Source: Henckelia pumila
Lineage: Eukaryota > Streptophyta > Magnoliopsida > Lamiales > Gesneriaceae
Direction: 5' to 3'
DNA length: 64,000 nucleotides
Assembly (NCBI RefSeq): GCF_033568475.1
Contig: NC_133123.1
Coordinates: 23,608,622-23,672,621, forward strand
Part shown: positions 31,345 to 41,120 of the stretch, piece after piece
Position numbering within the stretch: position 1 is the first letter of the stretch
Layout of the letters: each line of letters starts with the position of its first letter
The notes under the pieces: generated by a model
The model's database searches: none
What the model was told of the DNA's origin: nothing
Seen by the model: only the letters and a program-made list of their open reading frames with translations
Program-made: the position numbers and the translations under genes

Positions 31345-34300
31345 ATAGCCAACTAGTCATACTACGTAGACCCATTGCTTCGCGATGTTTGTCAAACAAT
31401 GGTCCTGGCAAGGGCTTAGTAAGCGGATCAGCGATATTGTCTGCAGAGGCCACTCGTTCGACAATGATGTCTCCTCTTTCCACAATCTCCCGGATTATGT
31501 GGTATTTCCTCAGTACGTGTTTGGATCTTTGATGAGACCTTGGTTCCTTTGCTTGAGCAACGGCACCCGTGTTGTCGCAGTACACCGGGACTGGACCAAC
31601 AAATTCAGGAATGACGCCCAACTCTTGGACGAAATTCCTCATCCAAACGGCCTCTTTAGCAGCAGCTGATGCTGCAATGTATTCAGCCTCAGTGGTGGAA
31701 TCCGCTGTGGTGTCCTGCTTGGAACTCTTCCAAGAGACAGCACCGCCATTGAGCATGAACACAAATCCAGAGGTAGACTTCGAGTCATCCACATCACTTT
31801 GGAAGCTAGAGTCGGTATAGCCTTCCAGTTTGAGTTCTCGTCCTCCATAAACCATGAACATATTCTTAGTCCTTCGCAAGTACTTAAGAATGTCCTTCAC
31901 GGCTTTCCAATGCATTTGACCAGGATTAGACTGATATCTGCTCGTGACACTCAGAGCAAATGCTACATCCGGTCTGGTAGATATCATCCCATACATGATA
32001 CTACCTATAGCTGACGCATATGGTACATGTGTCATATTCTCTATCTCTGCATCAGTCTTGGGACACATAGACTTGGATAGAGAAACTCCATGACACATGG
32101 GTAGATGTCCTCTTTTGGACCCATCCATTGAAAACCGTTTCAATATGGTATCGATGTAGGTTGATTGAGTGAGTCCTATCATTCTCTTAGACCTATCTCT
32201 ATAGATCTGTATCCCAAGAATGTAGGATGCCTCTCCCAAATCCTTCATCGAAAATCTACCTGATAACCATATCTTTGTTGACTGCAACATCCCTACATCA
32301 TTCCCAATGAGTAGGATGTCATCAACATAAAGTACTAAGAATGTCACCGCATCCTTAACTACTTTCTTGTACACGCAAGGTTCCTCCGGGTTCTTGATGA
32401 AACCAAAATCTTTTATTGTTTCATCAAATTTCTGGTTCCAACTTCTTGATGCTTGTTTTAGACCATAAATTGATCTCTGAAGCTTGCATACCTTATGCTC
32501 GCTTCCCATGGATGTGAACCCCTCAGGCTGCTTCATATAGATTTCCTCCTTAATGTCTCCATTAAGAAAAGCAGTCTTCACATCCATTTGCCATATCTCA
32601 TAGTCATACCATGCAGCTATGGCAATTAGGATTCTTATGGACTTGAACATTGCAACTGGTGAAAAGGTTTCGTCATAGTCAACTCCTTGCCTTTGAGTAT
32701 AACCTTTAGCCACCAATCGCGCCTTGTAGGTCAATACCTTACCATCAGGCCCAAGCTTTATTTTGTAGATCCATTTACACCCTATCGGAACAATTCCATC
32801 GGGAGGATCTACTAAAGACCAAACTTGGTTTGTATGCATCGAATCCAATTCTGACTGCATAGCTTCAAGCCATAAATTCGAATCCGCATCAGAAATTGCT
32901 TCCTTGAAGTTTCTTGGATCACATCCAATGTCGGGTTCATCTTGATCCCCTTCAAGAAGAAGACCATATCGAACTGGAGGTCTAGAAGTCCTTTCGGATC
33001 TTCTAGGTGCAGGCGTGTCCAGCAATGGTTCCTGAGGTGTAGGATCGTTATTTTGTATTTTGGGTTCTTCTCGAACTTCTTCGAGTTCCATCATCTCGCC
33101 TTTCTTATCCAATAAGAACTCCTTCTCCAAGAAGGTGGCATTCCTAGAAACAAACACCTTTGTTTCAGCAGGATAATAGAAATAATATCCGATTGAATTC
33201 TTCGGATACCCTACAAAATAACATAAGCTGGATCGACTATCCAACTTATCTCCCACTGTCCGCTTCACGTAAGCAGGACATCCCCAAATCCTCAAGTACG
33301 AATACTTAGGAGCTTTGCCATTCCATAACTCGTATGGTGTTTTGTCCACTGCTTTAGTGTGGACGTTGTTCAACAACAATACCGCCGTTTCAAGCGCATA
33401 GCCCCAAAACGAAGGTGGAAGCTCAGTGAAGCTCATCATAGATCGAACCATGTCCAACAAAGTTCGATTACGACGCTCCGATACACCATTAAGCTGTGGT
33501 GTCATAGGAGGAGTCCACTGAGAGAGAATCCCATTCTCTTTCAGATAGTCCAAAAACTCGGTACTCAAGTATTCTCCACCTCGATCCGATCGAAGTGCTT
33601 TAATACTTTTACCTAGCTTGTTTTCTACTTCAGCCTTGAATTCTTTGAACTTTTCAAATGCTTCAGACTTATATTTCATTAAATATAAATACCCATACCT
33701 TGAATAATCATCAGTAAAGGTAATGAAGTAGGTGTGGCCATGTTGAGTCCCTACTCTAAATGGACCACAAACATCTGTATGGATCAAATCCAACAGATTC
33801 TGACTACGCTCAGGTTTCCCCTTAAAAGGAGATTTAGTCATTTTTCCTTTTAGGCAGGATTCACAAGTAGGTAGAGAGTTAATATCAGACATATCAAACA
33901 TGCCCTCTCCCACTAGCTTGTTCATCCTCCTTGAGGAAATATGACCTAGTCTAGCGTGCCAAAGGTTTGCCGGGTTTTGACTATCGATTTTCCTTTTGTT
34001 TGTTGTCGCCGGTTTGTCAATACAATTCACTGGAACGTCTTTTAGTTTTAAATTGTATAGATCGTTTTCAAGTTGTCCATTTCCAATTAAACATTCATTC
34101 TTGTAAATATTGCAAATCCCATTCACAAAATTACAAGAATAACCATCTCTATCAAGCATAGAAATAGAAATAATGTTTTTAATTAAATCTGGCACAAATA
34201 AAACATCTCTCAACAATAATTTAAAACCATTCTGCAAAATCAAACAAACATCTCCAATGGCCGTAGCTTCAACTCTGGAACCATTCCCGAGCCTCAGCTG

Positions 34301-34387
34301 GGTCTCACCCATTCTAAGCCTGCGACTTCTTGTCATCACCTGCAAATCATTGCAAATGTGAGATCCACATCGGTATCCAATACCCAA
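31343..34387 (-). CDS. pol: A2 pol: protease (C-terminal part), integrase, reverse transcriptase, RNase H
   Basis: This is a 1014-codon open frame with no stop. It begins within the protease motif (CGSHIC, about residue 7), just after the one-base deletion. It continues with the integrase zinc finger (LWHARLGH about residue 120, CESCLKGK), the integrase core (HTDVCGPF, SDRGGEY, NGVSERRNRTL), reverse transcriptase (MDVKTAFLNGD; YVDDILLIGND at residue 687) and RNase H (GYTDSSFQSD; TEAEYIA), ending SMTSWL. The catalytic signatures I can check are intact. In A1 gag and pol share one frame, so the split is derived. This frame lacks its own natural start, so it would need frameshifting to be translated from gag. 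It could supply enzymes only if the deletion is a sequencing error or is bypassed. Confidence 0.95.
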   Translation of the reverse strand: MGIGYRCGSHICNDLQVMTRSRRLRMGETQLRLGNGSRVEATAIGDVCLILQNGFKLLLRDVLFVPDLIKNIISISMLDRDGYSCNFVNGICNIYKNECLIGNGQLENDLYNLKLKDVPVNCIDKPATTNKRKIDSQNPANLWHARLGHISSRRMNKLVGEGMFDMSDINSLPTCESCLKGKMTKSPFKGKPERSQNLLDLIHTDVCGPFRVGTQHGHTYFITFTDDYSRYGYLYLMKYKSEAFEKFKEFKAEVENKLGKSIKALRSDRGGEYLSTEFLDYLKENGILSQWTPPMTPQLNGVSERRNRTLLDMVRSMMSFTELPPSFWGYALETAVLLLNNVHTKAVDKTPYELWNGKAPKYSYLRIWGCPAYVKRTVGDKLDSRSSLCYFVGYPKNSIGYYFYYPAETKVFVSRNATFLEKEFLLDKKGEMMELEEVREEPKIQNNDPTPQEPLLDTPAPRRSERTSRPPVRYGLLLEGDQDEPDIGCDPRNFKEAISDADSNLWLEAMQSELDSMHTNQVWSLVDPPDGIVPIGCKWIYKIKLGPDGKVLTYKARLVAKGYTQRQGVDYDETFSPVAMFKSIRILIAIAAWYDYEIWQMDVKTAFLNGDIKEEIYMKQPEGFTSMGSEHKVCKLQRSIYGLKQASRSWNQKFDETIKDFGFIKNPEEPCVYKKVVKDAVTFLVLYVDDILLIGNDVGMLQSTKIWLSGRFSMKDLGEASYILGIQIYRDRSKRMIGLTQSTYIDTILKRFSMDGSKRGHLPMCHGVSLSKSMCPKTDAEIENMTHVPYASAIGSIMYGMISTRPDVAFALSVTSRYQSNPGQMHWKAVKDILKYLRRTKNMFMVYGGRELKLEGYTDSSFQSDVDDSKSTSGFVFMLNGGAVSWKSSKQDTTADSTTEAEYIAASAAAKEAVWMRNFVQELGVIPEFVGPVPVYCDNTGAVAQAKEPRSHQRSKHVLRKYHIIREIVERGDIIVERVASADNIADPLTKPLPGPLFDKHREAMGLRSMTSWL

Positions 34388-35256
34388 GAAGTTGTATTAA
34401 GTGACATGTTTATTTCGATATAGAACATACCCTTTGCAGTTCCCAACTGCTCAAGATACTCCTTGCAGTTGCGCTTCCAATGACCCGGCTTCTTGCAGTA
34501 ATGGCAAACATCCTTGGATTTTCCATTGTTTGAAGCCTTTGTCTTTTGCTTCTTCTCGGGTTCCACTTTCTTGGGTGGGGCAGAACGTTTCTTGCCCTTC
34601 ATACTTGGCCCCTTCTTAGCAGAAGATGAGGAGCCCACCAAGAAAGCTGGCTTATCCTTCTTAAGTGTGGATTCATATGTAACGAGCATATTGACCATCT
34701 CTTCAAGGGTGGCCTCTATCTTGTTCATATTAAAATTTATCACGAATCCATCAAATGAAGAAGGAAGAGATAGAAGCAGCAAGTCCACATTGAGTTCATG
34801 CTCCAACACCAAATCAAGGGTCGCTAACTTCTGTATGAGCCAAATCACTCGTACCCCATGATCACGGACCGAAGTCCCTTCACGCATGCGGCACGTCATC
34901 AACTCCTTAACAGTAGAGAACCTTTCAGCCCTCGACTGAGCCCCAAAAAGTTCCTTGAGTTGCGCGTGAATGTCAGCAGCATTCACCGTGTCCTCAAATC
35001 GCCTCTGGAGTTCATCAGACATCGAGGCTTGCATATAGCATTTGGTCTTGATGTCATGGTCACACCATGCATCAAGTTTGGCCAATTCCTCCGGACTTAT
35101 GTCAGCTGGTGCTTCCTTCGGAGGTGCTTTCTCTAACACGTAGAGCATTTTCTCCGAAGTTAAGACAATCTTCAACTTCCGGAACCATTCCGTATAGTTG
35201 GCGCCAGTCAGCTTGTTTTGTTCGAGGATCGAGAATAAAGGATTTCGCGAATTCAT
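34336..35256 (-). CDS. gag: A2 gag with zinc knuckle and first part of protease
   Basis: The 306-residue frame starts at MNSRNPLFSILEQNKL. The start agrees with A1, where codon 3 is a stop instead of serine. It carries the copia gag domain (residues about 18-190), a lysine-rich linker, the CX2CX4HX4C knuckle CHYCKKPGHWKRNC (about residue 250), and then protease up to WVLDT. A missing G at about 34368 then replaces the catalytic D-T-G-C by D-T-D-V and ends the frame at 34336. The gag part itself is complete and could still package element RNA. Confidence 0.9.
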   Translation of the reverse strand: MNSRNPLFSILEQNKLTGANYTEWFRKLKIVLTSEKMLYVLEKAPPKEAPADISPEELAKLDAWCDHDIKTKCYMQASMSDELQRRFEDTVNAADIHAQLKELFGAQSRAERFSTVKELMTCRMREGTSVRDHGVRVIWLIQKLATLDLVLEHELNVDLLLLSLPSSFDGFVINFNMNKIEATLEEMVNMLVTYESTLKKDKPAFLVGSSSSAKKGPSMKGKKRSAPPKKVEPEKKQKTKASNNGKSKDVCHYCKKPGHWKRNCKEYLEQLGTAKGMFYIEINMSLNTTSWVLDTDVDLTFAMICR

Positions 35257-35445
35257 TGTATGAAATACTGAAAAGGAAAACAGACATATATCAATGATTG
35301 TTTAACAATTTACTAAGACATAAAATAGGCGAATTTAATTTTATGAATCTCACTCCCACTATTTTAACGATTTCACCACCCTCTTGTGAAAACGGGAAAC
35401 TTTTTCCTTAGTGAGAACATGGAGTCCAATTGACAAACTTATGGT

Positions 35446-35722
35446 CCCGAATAATATCAGCCAACCATAATTCTCAAAAGGTAGAGCCCAATTGCTTCCA
35501 AAGCAACCCCCATGTATTTACCTCATGTCCAATAAGGGCCCAATAATATGACGCCGTTTAAAGTGACATGTCAAGATGACCCATCAATATTAAGTTGTGA
35601 TGGACGGTCGCCATGTGGATCCCCCAATAATATGAGCCGATCCCATGGGAGTTCCACCCAACTTACAACATTTGTCGATCCAATGTACAGCTTTCCGACG
35701 GACGGGCCCCCCCAATAATATG
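35446..35722 (-). repeat. Four spaced CATATTATTGGG motifs in the A2 leader
   Basis: On the minus strand CATATTATTGGG occurs at 35722-35711, 35634-35623 and 35550-35539, and GATATTATTCGGG at 35458-35446. The order and spacing are the same as in A1. Confidence 0.8.
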
Positions 35723-36778
35723 AGCCGGACCGTATCCGCGGGTAGCATCACATACATTGACCGTTGATGGAAGGTAGGAACATTTAAACAATATTTAAAT
35801 TTCCTTTATTTATCTTGATATAAATTTTAAATCATATTTAAAATGAGGGATTTTATTTATAAAATATTTGTCTCATCATATTTAATTTATTGCATGCATT
35901 GCCGGATTCACGCAATTTATGTCTAAACATGCATACAATCATAATATCACATATTATATAGGATGATCGATTCCATTTCTAATTGACCCGTGGTTGCCAA
36001 TCACGGGTCTTAGTCCAATCCTAGGTAATATGCAGTATGCAAATGCAATCCTATTACATATGCTTCCAATTTACATTTCTTCAGTCTTCATTGTCTGCTG
36101 GGCCCACCATCTTCAAATCTTGATCTCCCACTAAATCTAATGTATTTACAATAAATAACAATGACAAGTAGGGGATACATTTTTAGGGGTTGGGAACGGG
36201 CTATAAACCAAGCCCACTTTTATTACATATGACATTCATATCGGGCCATAAACCAGGCCCATTAATAAAACCAACAACAATAAAGACAAAATGTAAATTC
36301 CTAACATACACCTACAAAATTGGTCATGGCAATCGATCATCCTTATCCAATAACATTTAATTCAAAATTAATTTATTGGATAACATGCTGTGGCAATTCA
36401 AATTTAAACAAGATAAAATCATATTTTATATATAAAATCACATTTCACATATAAAATCATATTTTATCTCCATATCAAATAAAATCATATTTTATCTATA
36501 AAATCCAATTTTACAAATAAAATCATATTTTACTCAATATATCATAAGATCATATCTTATCATCAATTGTACCAAAATAATTGATTTCAAAATTCAATTT
36601 ACGGATAAAATATTAAAATTTTCCAAAAATTCAAATTTATCCAAAATCAATTTTAAAATTTACGGACTCGAACAATTCGATCCGATATCTCGTGAACCAA
36701 TCAAAAACAATTTTTGACCGGACCAAAAATAAAATTTTAACATATTAAAATTAATTTTTAATAAAATATTAATTTTTC

Positions 36779-37122
36779 CCGCGGGCCACCCGGGACACTC
36801 CCGGGTTGGCCCGCACCCGGGGCGCGGGCCGGGGCAGCCCGGCTGCCCCCTTAGGGCAGCAACGCTTGCTGCCGCTGGGCGGCGCCTGGCGCCGCCGCTG
36901 GGCGGCGCCGAGCGCTGCCCTGCGCAGCGCCCAGCGCTGCGCTGGGCAGCGCACAGCGCTGCCCTGGGCAGCGCCGTGCGCCGCCCTGGGCGGCGACGGT
37001 CGCCGCCCTGGGCGGCGCCGTGCGCCCCCTTTGGGCGGCGCCGTGCGCCGCCCCTGGGGGCAGCGACCATCGCTGCCCCTTCCGGGCAGCGATCCAATCG
37101 CTGCCCGGGTTTCGCCCCCGGA
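36779..37122 (-). repeat. Expanded hyper-GC palindromic block in the A2 leader
   Basis: About 340 bp consist almost only of G and C, built from repeated GGGCAGCG/GGGCGGCG words and their complements (for example GGGCAGCGCACAGCGCTGCC). It is flanked on both sides by A/T-rich DNA. In A1 the homologous block is about 107 bp. It is the most GC-rich stretch of the window. Confidence 0.85.
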
Positions 37123-37222
37123 AAAAAAAATTTTTTATTAAAAATATTTATTTTGTTTAAAAAACCGAGACTCAAAAATTTTTGTACAATTGATTAATTC
37201 AATCGATTGATCTGAGCAACCT

Positions 37223-37235
37223 GGCTCTGATACCA
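37223..37235 (-). other. Primer binding site of A2 (initiator tRNA-Met)
   Basis: The minus strand reads TGGTATCAGAGCC one base after the LTR end CCAACA. Confidence 0.95.
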
Positions 37236-37236
37236 C

Positions 37237-39090
37237 TGTTGGAAAACTGGCGAGTTCCCAGACCAATCACGATTGATACCCGGTGCAGCGGAAGTTTAAA
37301 AATTTTTATCATGGAACAATTCCATGGTGTGGGTATCAACCGTTCATCGATTGAATTACTGTGTGTGTAAAATTCAAATAACAATTATTAAATTTTACCT
37401 CAAATCTCGCAACGAGATTAATGGACACCAACAGAACAATTCTGCTCTTGTTGTCTCTCCCTGGAACCGATGAACGCCTTCAATCAGGTCCACGAACAGA
37501 GGTTTAATCCCTCTGATAGATTGCACTAGAAAATCTATCAGAAGTTTTCTGCGAAGAGAATACACGAATTTGATTCGTTATTCCTTACTGCGATTCAAAA
37601 TCACAGACCGGAATTTTCTCGGGCAGAGGGAGGGAGAGGCGGCCGAAAACGTTTTTGAGAGGGGCTAGGGTTTCGAAAATCCTGTCTCAAAAATTATGAC
37701 CTGTTCTGTGTAATTTCTGTACTGAAATAACTTATTTATAATGCAGGCCACTAACACCTTAGGGCCCATTAATCATAAGCTGGGGCCCGACAAGCAAAGC
37801 CCGCTCGTTCAGAAATTAATATAAAATTCATCGTGACTCCGATTGATGAACTGATTTCACCAATGTGCACAGAAACCATTTCTGCACATTTTAAAGTCAA
37901 AATAAATTTTCCTGAATCCGAATTCAGTGGTTTCCAAAAATGTCCATCCCTATGTCATTTTAGGAAATCCTACTCCCTTACTCTTATTTAAGAAGTCCAA
38001 CTCCTTAGTTCATTAAATTTAACTCTTTAAATTTAACTATCTCAACGGGGATTAAAACTCCATTACACTGTGTGACCCTCAATGGTTCAGGGATACAGCT
38101 AGCCGTGGGCTCACAACTCCTTGTGACTCGGAACAACACTTTCCGACTTGCCCAACGAATCATGGTGAAGCGCCTAGCAACATCGCCCCATGATTCCCTA
38201 GGTATCACTGATAGTGCCTACAAGAACCAGTAGATTTTGGTTAGCGTACAGTACGGTCCCTTCATCCATATATCCCGATCGAATCAACAACCATTGGTAT
38301 ATCGAGAGTCGCTCAAGATTCGATAACTATGCAATACATCTTGAAGATCAAATTAGTGACATCGCATGTGCTACTAAGAAACCATTTCTTAAATCACATC
38401 AATTACTCTGGCCAGAGATTTATCACACTAATATCTCCTCAGATCGCATAGGATATCCACACTCGCAAGTATGTGGTGAATCCTTGACAACAATGCATTG
38501 ACTCCTATATGTGTCGTAACTGTACCCAATCTCGACACCTGATGACCCCCATAGAGTCGGTAAACGAGTCAAAACACAGCACTAGCATATAGAGTCTCCA
38601 TGATGTTTCAAGTCGTAAGGACTAATGGTGTACAACCAAAACCGCGGACTTAATCCACTCGATAAGTGATAACCACTTGGAAAGTCCGGATAGGGTAGTT
38701 CGACTATTCATCCTATGAATATCCATTTGCATGCTTCGAACATCTCCATGTTCCCTACCAATGAAACGTGGTACTCCGCATCGCAAATGCTAGTCTCAAA
38801 CTCGAGCGATCCTTATCCTTATTATCGGACGGCTCAATCGACTAGGAACAGTTTAGAATATACAGTGACTATAAGATGTATTTCATGATAGACATCTCCA
38901 TGTTCTACCACATCTTACATACACTATAGTATATTCAAGGTCTTTATCAAAACAACAATAGTATATCACAATATAACAATATGAAGTAATATAAAGTCAT
39001 TGCCATTAAAAAGTGTAAATAATATTAAACAAAATATTGTTTATACAAAGAGTCATCAAAGCCCATAGCCACTGGGCACCCACTCTTACA
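37237..39090 (-). repeat. 5' LTR of A2
   Basis: The 1854-bp LTR runs on the minus strand from TGTAAGAGTGGG (39090) to TTTTCCAACA (37237). It is complete except for a 13-bp deletion near 39070 compared with the 3' copy. It is related over its length to the A1 LTR. Confidence 0.95.
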
Positions 39091-39309
39091 GTATGAGATT
39101 AATCTCCGAACATCCATAAAAATTCTTTGTCTCTTTTACTTACTGCACATACTTTGTTTGATCTTCCTTAGCTAACTTAAGTTCAATCTGCGAGGAAGAT
39201 TTTTTCGCCTGTCTCTTTCGAGTAGAAAAAAGTTTTAAGCAAATAAAACTTATGTATGATTTTCACTAATCAGATCGAAGCACTTTTAAAATCTTGAAAA
39301 TAGTGTATT
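39091..39309 (+). repeat. Remnant of the element 2 3' LTR, left of element 3
   Basis: From 39095 it matches the 5' LTR from 18459 (GAGATTAATC ... CGAACATCCATAAAAATTCT) up to AAAATAGTGTATT, where element 3 is inserted. The first 0.9 kb of this LTR is gone. The last five bases, GTATT (39305-39309), are the target duplication of element 3. Confidence 0.85.
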
Positions 39310-39722
39310 TGATGGGATGGAAGCCCAATTTTTTAATTAATAAAATATGCCCAAATTTATGAGCCCAAGACACAAGGGCCCAAGCCCGCGAAACACTCCT
39401 AAAACATCTATAAATAGATGTGTCTCTCTTATATCCAAGGTACATTCTCATTTTTCTCTCTAACTTGAGTTTTCTTATTTTGGGAGATTATCATTGTGCT
39501 CTTTGCTGACTTGAGCGTCGGAGTGCCTACGCCGGGAAACCGCCCGACGCCTCTGATGTTTGTGTTATGACGCAAGTGACGATCCACAAATTTTCAGCTT
39601 ACGCTGCAAGGTTCAACTTACGCTACGTGTTTACCTTACACTGCAAGCTTCACCTTATGCTACGTGTTTACATTACGCTGCAAGGTTCACCTTACGCTGC
39701 AAGGTTCATCTTACGCTACACA
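39310..39722 (+). repeat. 5' LTR of element 3, first part
   Basis: It matches the 3' LTR start at 53023, with a TATA-like CTATAAATAGATG near 39408. From about 39595 it holds several tandem copies of a unit like CTTACGCTGCAAGGTTCAC, more than the 3' LTR has, until element 4 begins at 39723. The rest of this LTR is at 47006-47111. Confidence 0.85.
39718..39722. repeat. Target-site duplication ACACA, left of element 4
   Basis: It is repeated at 47001-47005, directly after element 4. Confidence 0.95.
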
Positions 39723-39782
39723 TGTAGTAACCCGTAACCAGTATCAGTAATTAAGGGATTAATCATAATTACTTGGGTAGAG

Positions 39783-40051
39783 TTCGGAAGCTCCGAAGGT
39801 GAGATCGGAAGCTCCGATCAGGATCGGAAGCTCCGAACAGGATCGGAAGCTCCGATCGGTATTACGTCAGGCATGACGTGTGGTTGGATCGGAAGCTCCG
39901 ATCAGGACTGGAGGCTCCGATCACCCCTATCCGGAGTCAACAAGTGATATTTTGACACGTGGCAGATCAGGATCTTCGGAAGCTCCGATGACAGGATCGG
40001 ACGTTCCGATCGAGGTTCGGACGTTCCGATCAAGGATCGGAATTTCCGATC
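39783..40051 (+). repeat. Ten-copy palindrome array in U3 of element 4
   Basis: There are ten copies of GATCGGAAGCTCCGATC or variants (GATCGGACGTTCCGATC, GATCGGAATTTCCGATC, TTCGGAAGCTCCGAA). Each is a 7-base inverted repeat around a 3-base centre. The array ends 7 bases before the TATA box. It is repeated in the 3' LTR at 45728-45996. Confidence 0.9.
39864..39879 (+). promoter_or_regulatory. Paired TGACGT bZIP-type sites
   Basis: ACGTCAGGCATGACGT is a perfect inverted pair of TGACGT cores, of the kind bound by plant TGA/bZIP factors. An ABRE/G-box-like ACACGTGGC follows at 39955-39963. Function is inferred from motif identity only. Confidence 0.5.
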
Positions 40052-40057
40052 GTTGTC

Positions 40058-40066
40058 TATAAATAG
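40058..40066 (+). promoter_or_regulatory. TATA box of the element 4 5' LTR
   Basis: TATAAATAG lies just after the palindrome array. It is present as TATAAATAA in the 3' LTR (46003-46011). Confidence 0.75.
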
Positions 40067-41059
40067 AAGGCCGAGACTTCACTTTCATTTGCCAATTTTG
40101 AGTTCTCCTTTCTATTCTAGTCCTTTTGGAGCTGCTTTAGTCTTCTTAGGCTTGGTCCGGAGGTTGGCAAGGCGTTCGGTAGTCGTAGCGGAGTTGTGCC
40201 CAAGTTCTGGAGGCACCGACATCAAAGGGCTAACGACGGACGAAGGTATAGCTTTTGCTTCCTATAAATATTTAGGAGTATGCAATAGCTTAGTTAAGGC
40301 TTTTAGAGCACTTTGATGATAGTAGTATCATTTGGCAGTGTAGAGCAGACTATAGGCGTGGACCTAGAGTTGGTAGAGCTTGCACTGTATTGAGGTACGA
40401 AAGTACTGTTCGAGATATCCTGACTGAGTATGCATGTATTATGTGACTGCATGATTTATATGCCATGATATTATGCTGCATTCATTTGCATCTTGCTGTA
40501 TCTCCTTCGAGATGTCTGTTAGTAGGGTTGTACCCTATCCTGTTAGTGGATGAACTTCCATCGATTTGGATCCGGCGTTTCCACGGTTATCTCGGTATGG
40601 GAGCCACCTCCTGAAGAGACGGCATAGCGTGCTACATACCAGGGCCCGGTCTGTCTCTGTTATCTGATCCTTGACCTCGAGTCTATAGGGAGTTCACTTT
40701 GCATGCATGTATACTCATACTCTCGCACTGAGCATTTTATGCTCACGTCTCGTACTCTGTATTTTCTGGACACCCTATTCCATGGGGCAGGTTTGCGATT
40801 GGACGAGGAGGGTGGATCCAGGAGGGGCTAGTCAGTGGTTGGCCAGCTGGAGCTTCGCTTAGGTTTTATTACTGTTGTTTTGGGTTTATACAGCTATTCG
40901 ATTTGGTTGTATATTATTGGATAAATTACAGATTCCTTTTCTTGGGATTGTATAGTGTTTATGGTTTCCGCAGTTTTTTTTTTGATATCTGTTTTATTAA
41001 GTTAATTGCATGCCTAAGTTCTGTTTAGTAGGTGATCCGGGTAAGGGTCACTACATTTA

Positions 41060-41071
41060 TGGTATCAGAGC
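41060..41071 (+). other. Primer binding site of element 4 (initiator tRNA-Met)
   Basis: TGGTATCAGAGC lies four bases after the LTR end CACTACA. The leader to gag is only about 50 bases. Confidence 0.9.
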
Positions 41072-41120
41072 ATGCAAAAGATTTCTTGGGATTTAGTCTC
41101 ATCTTGAAGTATTTTTGTAG

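Larger units (their letters stand above)
35257..37222 (-). other. Long untranslated leader of A2
   Basis: This is about 1.97 kb between the primer site and gag. It contains the GC-rich block (36779-37122) and four CATATTATTGGG-type motifs (35446-35722). The remainder is AT-rich, with a run of TATTTTATC-like words at 36410-36540. ORFs through the GC block are low-complexity. Confidence 0.8.
29585..39090 (-). mobile_element. Element A2: young, nearly intact Ty1/copia retrotransposon, same family as A1
   Basis: On the minus strand it reads 5' LTR (39090-37237), primer site, long leader, gag-pol, polypurine tract and a truncated 3' LTR (31328-29585). Over the 1731 bp they share, I found two substitutions plus a 13-bp deletion in the 5' copy, so the insertion is very recent. 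The coding region has one defect, a one-base deletion in the protease motif. It sits in the 3' part of element 2. The deletion that trimmed its 3' LTR removed neighbouring element 2 DNA, so no target duplication is left. Confidence 0.95.
39723..41055 (+). repeat. 5' LTR of element 4
   Basis: It runs from TGTAGTAACCCGTAAC to AGGGTCACTACA. U3 holds ten palindromic repeats (39783-40051), bZIP/ABRE-like sites and a TATA box (40058-40066). The same order is found in the 3' LTR at an offset of 5945. Confidence 0.97.

Noticed and set aside
34336..34387. Programmed ribosomal frameshift between gag and pol of A2
   Set aside because: A1 has gag and pol in one frame at this point, and the shift falls inside the protease catalytic motif; a one-base deletion explains it better.
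36779..37122. GC island as possible bacterial contamination or host CpG-island promoter
   Set aside because: The same block in shorter form occurs at the same place in the A1 leader, so it belongs to the retrotransposon.
36660..37197. Long Ala/Arg/Pro-rich ORFs on both strands
   Set aside because: They are low-complexity readings of the GC-rich palindromic leader block of A2 and start in flanking leader DNA; no protein similarity.
39783..40051. CRISPR-like array of short repeats
   Set aside because: The repeats are palindromic, irregularly spaced, and lie in the U3 of a plant retrotransposon LTR.
39880..40316. Repeated small ORFs in both LTRs of element 4
   Set aside because: They translate the palindrome array and R region; present twice only because LTRs are duplicated.
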